Of a DNA stretch of 8,693 nucleotides, positions 4,557 to 8,693 are shown piece by piece; positions within the stretch are counted from its first letter, which is position 1, and each line of letters begins with the position of its first letter. Below the pieces are notes generated by a model. It saw only the letters and a list, made by a program, of their open reading frames with translations. It was not told the origin of the DNA and did not search any database. The DNA is from an uncultured Collinsella sp. GTDB taxonomy: Bacteria; Actinomycetota; Coriobacteriia; Coriobacteriales; Coriobacteriaceae. Position numbers and translations under genes: made by a program. The stretch is from the NCBI GenBank assembly GCA_958447915.1, contig CAUDCB010000077.1:1-8693 (forward strand), given 5' to 3'.

Positions 4557-7112
4557 ATGTTTACTCCGCTTATCACTCACGATCTGGACGGCGCCGCACT
4601 GGCGGCGCCCGTTGATGCTGCCCGTCGTAATGGCGCTGCATACAAGACGCGCACGATCGACGACCTTCGCATTAAGGACGATCGCCTGCGCGCCGCCATC
4701 GAGGGCACGGGGCACCTGCTGTTCGACGGCGGCATGGGCACCATGCTGCAGGCGGCCGGCATGAAGGCCGGCGCTCTGCCCGAGCTGCTCAACTTTGAGG
4801 AGCCCCAGGTCATTACCGATATTCAGCGCCAATACGTCGAGGCCGGCTGCGACGTGATCACCGCCAACACCTTTGGCGCCAACGCCCACAAGCTCGACGG
4901 TGCCGCCACCGTGGCAGATGTCTTTGCCGCGGCAGTCACCTGCGCCCGCGAGGCCGGCGCCCGCTACGTCGCCGGCGACATCGGCCCCATCGGCGCCCTG
5001 CTGCGCCCCCTGGGCACCCTCAGCTTTGACGAGGCCTACGACCTCTTTGCCGAGGAGGTGCGCGCCGGCGTCGCCGCGGGTGTGGACCTCTTTATTATCG
5101 AGACTATGACCGACCTGGCCGAGATCAAGGCGGCAGTCCTCGCCTGCCGCGAGAACTCCGACTTGCCCGTCTTTGCCACCATGACCTTTGAGGAAGACGG
5201 CCGCACCTTCTTGGGCACGAGCCCCGAGGTCGCCGCCATCACCCTCGACGCCATCGGTGCCGACGTCCTGGGCATCAACTGTAGCCAGGGCCCGGCCGAG
5301 CTCCGAGGGCTCGCTGCACGTATGCTCACCGTCACCGACAAACCCGTTATGGTGCAGGCCAATGCGGGACTGCCCCGCGTGGACGATGACGGCAATACCG
5401 TCTTTGATATCCAGGCACCCGAATACGCCGAGGCCGTCGCCGGCATGATTGAGGACGGCGTGAGCGTCGTGGGCGGTTGCTGCGGCACCACGCCGGCGCA
5501 CATGGCGGCTCTACGCACGCTTATCGACAACCACACGCCCAGCCCACACCATCGCAAGCCCAGTATGTCGGTCACGAGCGCCCAGACGGTCGTGGACCTC
5601 CCCTGCGACGGCCACAAGATTGCCGTCATCGGCGAGCGCATCAATCCCACCGGCAAAAAGCGCCTGCAGCAGGCCCTACGCGACGGCGACCTGGACTACG
5701 TCGTGAGCCAGGGCATCAGCCAGCAGGAGCAGGGCGCCGACATCCTGGACGTCAACGTGGGCCTGCCCGAGATCGACGAGGTCAAGGTCATCCAGCAAGC
5801 GACCGAGCAGCTCCAAGGCTCCACGCTGCTGCCGCTGCAGATCGACTCCACCGACCCCGCCGCCGTCGAGGCCGCCGTGCGCCGCTACGCCGGCAAGCCC
5901 ATCATCAACTCGGTCAACGGCAAGCAGCAGATCATGGATGAGATCTTTCCGCTGGTCGCCCACTACGGCGCCAACGTCGTCGGCCTCACGCTCGACGAAG
6001 GCGGCATCCCCGATACCGCCGAGGCTCGCTTCGCCATCGCCGAGCGCATCGTGGCCGAAGCCGCCCGTTACGGCATCGGCCCAGACCGTATCCTCATCGA
6101 CTGCCTGGTCATGACCGCCTCGACCAACCAGCGCCAGGCTGAGCAAATTCTACGTGCCATGTCTATGTGCAAGGAGCGCCTGGGCGTCAAGTGCGCACTC
6201 GGCGTATCGAACATCAGCTTTGGCCTGCCCGCGCGCCCGCTGCTGGGCTCGGTCTTTTTGGCCGCCGCCTTTGGTGCAGGTCTGGACGCCCCCATCATGA
6301 ACCCGGGTTCCAAGCGCTTTATGGACACCGTCTACAGCTATCGCGTGCTGAGCGTCGAGGACGAGGGCTCGACCGGATACATCGAGCGCTACGCCGGCTG
6401 GACCGACCCGTACAAGATCGCCGCGAACCCGGCGGCCGCTCAGTCAGCATCGAGCGATGCCGCGCCTGCCGCAAGCACCACCGCAAGCGCCGATGACGAC
6501 CCCATCCGCCACATGGTCGTCTCGGGCCGCAAAGGCGAGATCGCGGCCGAGACCGAGCGTCTGTTGGCAGATCACGACGCCATGGACCTCATCAACAACC
6601 ACTTTATCCCCGCACTCGACGAGGTCGGCGTCCTCTTTGACCAGGGCAAATTCTTCTTGCCGCAGCTCATGGCATCGGCAGAGGCCGCACGCGTGGGTTT
6701 TGACACCATCAAGCGCCTGATGCCCGCCGGCGAGATTGCCGACAAGGGCAAGATCTGCGTGGCCACCGTTAAAGGCGATATCCACGACATCGGTAAGAAC
6801 ATCGTCAAGATGCTGCTCGATAACTACGGCTATACCGTCTTTGACCTAGGCCGCGACGTCGACCCACAAGAGGTGCTCAAGACCGTGCGGGAGCGTGACA
6901 TCAAGCTCGTCGGCCTCTCGGCGCTTATGACCACCACGGTCGTCGCCATGGAAGAGACCATCAAGTTGCTCCATGCCGAGGTTCCGGGCGTCAAGATCAT
7001 CGTAGGCGGCGCCGTGCTCACCCCCGAATACGCCAAGCAGATTGGCGCGGACTACTACGCCAAGGACGCCGCCGAAAGCGCTCGTATCGCCGAAGAGGTC
7101 TTTGGGCAGTAA
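4557..7112 (+). CDS. metH: Cobalamin-dependent methionine synthase, three-module form lacking the reactivation domain
   Basis: MetH transfers the methyl of 5-methyl-THF through cobalamin to homocysteine, giving methionine and THF. Modules in order: homocysteine S-methyltransferase (about 50-325), with DGGMGT (57-62) and the zinc-ligand cysteines in NCSQGP (C242) and GGCCG (C309, C310); the folate-binding pterin barrel (about 352-620), starting IGERINPTGKK (358-368), with QIDST (428-432) and NSVNGK (451-456); an Ala/Ser-rich linker (624-648); the B12 cap domain (about 650-735); and the B12-binding domain (about 735-851), with DIHDIG (741-746, His743 as lower axial cobalt ligand), SAL (788-790) and GG (817-818). 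At 851 aa it stops where full-length MetH (E. coli, 1227 aa) continues into the reactivation domain, which is encoded just upstream. About 50 residues precede the first module, longer than in E. coli. All expected ligand residues are present. Confidence 0.97.
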   Translation: MFTPLITHDLDGAALAAPVDAARRNGAAYKTRTIDDLRIKDDRLRAAIEGTGHLLFDGGMGTMLQAAGMKAGALPELLNFEEPQVITDIQRQYVEAGCDVITANTFGANAHKLDGAATVADVFAAAVTCAREAGARYVAGDIGPIGALLRPLGTLSFDEAYDLFAEEVRAGVAAGVDLFIIETMTDLAEIKAAVLACRENSDLPVFATMTFEEDGRTFLGTSPEVAAITLDAIGADVLGINCSQGPAELRGLAARMLTVTDKPVMVQANAGLPRVDDDGNTVFDIQAPEYAEAVAGMIEDGVSVVGGCCGTTPAHMAALRTLIDNHTPSPHHRKPSMSVTSAQTVVDLPCDGHKIAVIGERINPTGKKRLQQALRDGDLDYVVSQGISQQEQGADILDVNVGLPEIDEVKVIQQATEQLQGSTLLPLQIDSTDPAAVEAAVRRYAGKPIINSVNGKQQIMDEIFPLVAHYGANVVGLTLDEGGIPDTAEARFAIAERIVAEAARYGIGPDRILIDCLVMTASTNQRQAEQILRAMSMCKERLGVKCALGVSNISFGLPARPLLGSVFLAAAFGAGLDAPIMNPGSKRFMDTVYSYRVLSVEDEGSTGYIERYAGWTDPYKIAANPAAAQSASSDAAPAASTTASADDDPIRHMVVSGRKGEIAAETERLLADHDAMDLINNHFIPALDEVGVLFDQGKFFLPQLMASAEAARVGFDTIKRLMPAGEIADKGKICVATVKGDIHDIGKNIVKMLLDNYGYTVFDLGRDVDPQEVLKTVRERDIKLVGLSALMTTTVVAMEETIKLLHAEVPGVKIIVGGAVLTPEYAKQIGADYYAKDAAESARIAEEVFGQ
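6426..6500 (+). other. Low-complexity Ala/Ser linker within MetH
   Basis: This stretch encodes residues 624-648 of MetH, almost all Ala, Ser, Thr, Asp, Pro, Gln and Asn. It joins the folate module to the B12 cap module. A flexible hinge fits the large movements MetH makes to present cobalamin to each substrate domain. Confidence 0.7.
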
Positions 7113-7137
7113 CACAACGGAAACAACCGAGCACCAA

Positions 7138-7175
7138 AACGTGCCGCACGCGTCACTTGGCACGTGCGGCACGTT
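7138..7175. terminator. Strong hairpin after metH, probable terminator with weak T-tract
   Basis: AACGTGCCGCACG (7138-7150) pairs perfectly over 13 bases with CGTGCGGCACGTT (7163-7175) around a 12-base loop. It starts 25 bases after the metH stop. On the plus strand it is followed only by TTAAAATAG, so the U-run is poor; on the minus strand the stem runs into TTTT. It may end the met operon partially or act mainly as a 3'-end stabiliser. Confidence 0.55.
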
Positions 7176-7185
7176 AAAATAGATA
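7157..7185 (+). promoter_or_regulatory. Weak candidate promoter of the UPF0210 gene
   Basis: TTGGCA (7157-7162, five of six to the -35 consensus) is followed after 17 bases by TAGATA (7180-7185, a poor -10). TAAAAT (7175-7180) is a better -10 but has no -35 at normal spacing. The -35 lies in the loop of the 7138-7175 hairpin. This is suggestive only. Confidence 0.25.
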
Positions 7186-7208
7186 AGACTATGCTCGTTT
7201 TGGTAGAT

Positions 7209-7213
7209 AGGAG
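7209..7213 (+). promoter_or_regulatory. Ribosome binding site of the UPF0210 gene
   Basis: AGGAG lies 7 bases before ATG 7221. It selects this start over the in-frame GTG 7164 and ATG 7191, which lack a comparable site and would add residues not expected in the family. Confidence 0.8.
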
Positions 7214-7220
7214 CGCAAGG

Positions 7221-8585
7221 ATGGCGATCACGCCCGCAGAAATCGCGGAAACCCGCGGCATGGTTGAGGAGCAGAACCTCGACATCAGGACCATCACCAT
7301 GGGTGTTTCGCTCATGGGTTGCGGTGACGAGAACCTCGACCGCATGTGCACGAAGATCTACGACCACGTGACGCACACGGCTGAGCATCTGGTCGAGACC
7401 GCCGAGAACCTCGAGCGCGAGTACGGTATCCCCATCGTCAACAAGCGCGTTTCCGTCACCCCGGTGGCCCAGATCGCCGCGTGCTGCAAGGATGAGGACC
7501 TCACCCCCATCGCGCATGCCCTCGACCGCGCGGCCGAGACGCTCGGCATCGATTACCTGGGCGGCTTCTCCGCACTCGTCCAGAAGGGCATCGGCGACGC
7601 CGATCGCCGCGTCATCCAGTCCATCCCCCAAGCACTCGCCACCACGAGCCGCGTCTGCTCCAGCGTCAACGTCGCCAGCCTGCGCGCCGGTATCAACATG
7701 GACGCCGTGCTCATGGCCGCCCAGACCATCATCGATGCCGCTAAACTCACGGCCGACCAGGATTCCGTCGGCGCTTCCAAGTTTGTCTGCTTTGCCAACA
7801 TGGTCGAGGACTCCCCGTTTATGGCGGGCGCCGTCCACGGCGGTGGCGAGGCCGACGCCGTCATCAACGTAGGCGTCTCGGGCCCCGGCGTTATGGCCGC
7901 AGCCCTGGAAACGCTGCCCGATTCCGCATCGATGATGGAAGTCGCCGAGAAGATCAAGCAGACCGCCTTTAAGATCACCCGTGCCGGCGAGCTCATGAGC
8001 CGCGAGGCCGCCCATCGTCTGGGTGTCGAGAAGGGCATTGTCGACCTGTCGCTGGCTCCCACGCCTGCCATCGGCGACTCCGTTGCCCGCATCCTCGAGA
8101 TCATCGGTGTTGGCACCTGCGGTGGCCCGGGCACGACCTGCGCGCTCGCCATGCTCAACGATGCCGTCAAGAAGGGCGGCGTCATGGCCAGCTCCAGCGT
8201 GGGCGGCCTCTCGGGCGCCTTTATCCCCGTGTCCGAGGACGCCGGCATGATCGCCGCCGTCGAGGCCGGCGCGCTTTCGCTCGAGAAGCTCGAGGCCATG
8301 ACCTGCGTGTGCTCCGTCGGCCTGGACATGATCGCCATCCCCGGTGACACCCCGGTCGAGACCATCGCCGGCATCATCGCCGACGAGATGGCCATCGGCG
8401 TCATCAATAACAAGACCACGGCCGTCCGCGTGATTCCTGCCATCGGCAAGGGCGTGGGCGACTGCGTCGAGTACGGTGGCCTGTTCGGCCATGCGCCCAT
8501 CATGCCGGTGAACCCCAACGCCGGCACCGTGCTTGCCCATCGCGGTGGACGCTTCCCAGCGCCGCTGAACTCGCTGAAGAACTAG
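7221..8585 (+). CDS. UPF0210 / PFL-family protein of unknown function
   Basis: The 454-aa product is a full-length member of the conserved UPF0210 (DUF711, 'PFL family') group, usually about 445-455 aa; I recognise its close likeness to streptococcal members. Conserved blocks: DIRTITMGVSLMGC (21-34), PIVNKRVSVTPV (71-82), GGFSALVQKG (114-123), CSSVNV (146-151), FANMVEDSPFMAGAVHG (191-207), GVSGPGV (218-224), VDLSLAPTPAIGDSVAR (274-290) and GGLSGAFIPVSEDAGM (328-343). The family name reflects a fold related to pyruvate formate-lyase, but I see no glycyl-radical motif, so enzymatic activity is unproven. No signal peptide or membrane span is apparent, so it is probably cytosolic. In many genomes a small ACT-domain gene lies directly upstream; here the upstream gene is metH. 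The gene is intact. Confidence 0.94.
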   Translation: MAITPAEIAETRGMVEEQNLDIRTITMGVSLMGCGDENLDRMCTKIYDHVTHTAEHLVETAENLEREYGIPIVNKRVSVTPVAQIAACCKDEDLTPIAHALDRAAETLGIDYLGGFSALVQKGIGDADRRVIQSIPQALATTSRVCSSVNVASLRAGINMDAVLMAAQTIIDAAKLTADQDSVGASKFVCFANMVEDSPFMAGAVHGGGEADAVINVGVSGPGVMAAALETLPDSASMMEVAEKIKQTAFKITRAGELMSREAAHRLGVEKGIVDLSLAPTPAIGDSVARILEIIGVGTCGGPGTTCALAMLNDAVKKGGVMASSSVGGLSGAFIPVSEDAGMIAAVEAGALSLEKLEAMTCVCSVGLDMIAIPGDTPVETIAGIIADEMAIGVINNKTTAVRVIPAIGKGVGDCVEYGGLFGHAPIMPVNPNAGTVLAHRGGRFPAPLNSLKN

Positions 8586-8693
8586 CCTAGGGATACGAGG
8601 CGAGGAACCCCGGGAAGGGCAAATATATAAGGTCGCCTGCTCGGACAGTCCTGACTCGCACGGAGAGCACATTAAGTGCTCTCCGTGCGAGAC
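8586..8693. other. Non-coding tail after the UPF0210 gene
   Basis: No reading frame is seen in these 108 bases. They contain CCCCGGG, an AT-rich AAATATATAAGG (8621-8632), a small palindrome GGACAGTCC (8643-8651), and a perfect 16-bp hairpin (8655-8691). Confidence 0.6.
8655..8691. terminator. Perfect 16-bp hairpin at window end, possible terminator
   Basis: CTCGCACGGAGAGCAC (8655-8670) pairs perfectly with GTGCTCTCCGTGCGAG (8676-8691) around the loop ATTAA. It lies 69 bases past the UPF0210 stop. The window ends two bases after the stem, so a T-tract on the plus strand cannot be seen; on the minus strand there is none. It is a terminator if a T-run follows, otherwise a dispersed palindrome or RNA structure. 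Confidence 0.5.

Noticed and set aside
6846..8672. Minus-strand open frame of 608 codons across the end of metH, the intergenic hairpin and the UPF0210 gene
   Set aside because: It runs through two real genes and an intergenic hairpin with His/Asp/Gly/Ala-rich, domain-free translation. It is a composition shadow.

Overview
The window is high-GC, with strong G/C bias at codon third positions. It reads as ordinary chromosome of an anaerobic actinobacterium, most likely class Coriobacteriia and probably Collinsella. That placement rests on my recognition of the protein set and composition (type III glutamine synthetase, MetH split from its reactivation domain, UPF0210 protein), not on a search. 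Five complete protein genes are supported. I see no tRNA, rRNA, CRISPR array, transposase or phage gene.

Layout: bases 1-375 are non-coding and hold a ~222-bp element bounded by 35-bp inverted repeats (31-252), then the intrinsic terminator of glnN (308-346, minus strand). Bases 376-2463 are glnN on the minus strand, a 695-aa type III glutamine synthetase. Bases 2464-2885 form a 422-bp divergent intergenic region, relatively AT-rich, with several inverted repeats and three copies of the octamer TTGATTGG. Bases 2886-7112 are a tight plus-strand methionine operon: metF (methylenetetrahydrofolate reductase), a stand-alone MetH reactivation-domain protein overlapping metF by one base, and metH (cobalamin-dependent methionine synthase without its own reactivation domain) ten bases further on. 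A strong hairpin (7138-7175) separates this from a UPF0210/PFL-family gene (7221-8585). The window ends in a perfect 16-bp hairpin (8655-8691).

How the genes work together: MetF makes 5-methyl-THF. MetH moves the methyl group through cobalamin to homocysteine, giving methionine. The middle gene supplies, as a separate protein, the SAM-binding domain needed to rescue oxidised cobalamin on MetH, so the three genes complete one cycle. glnN assimilates ammonium and is divergently transcribed; any shared control with the met operon would lie in the 422-bp region. The UPF0210 gene has no established link to either pathway.

I found no convincing new multi-gene system. The least explained parts are the non-coding structures: the 31-252 palindromic element, the TTGATTGG triplet and the terminal hairpin block.
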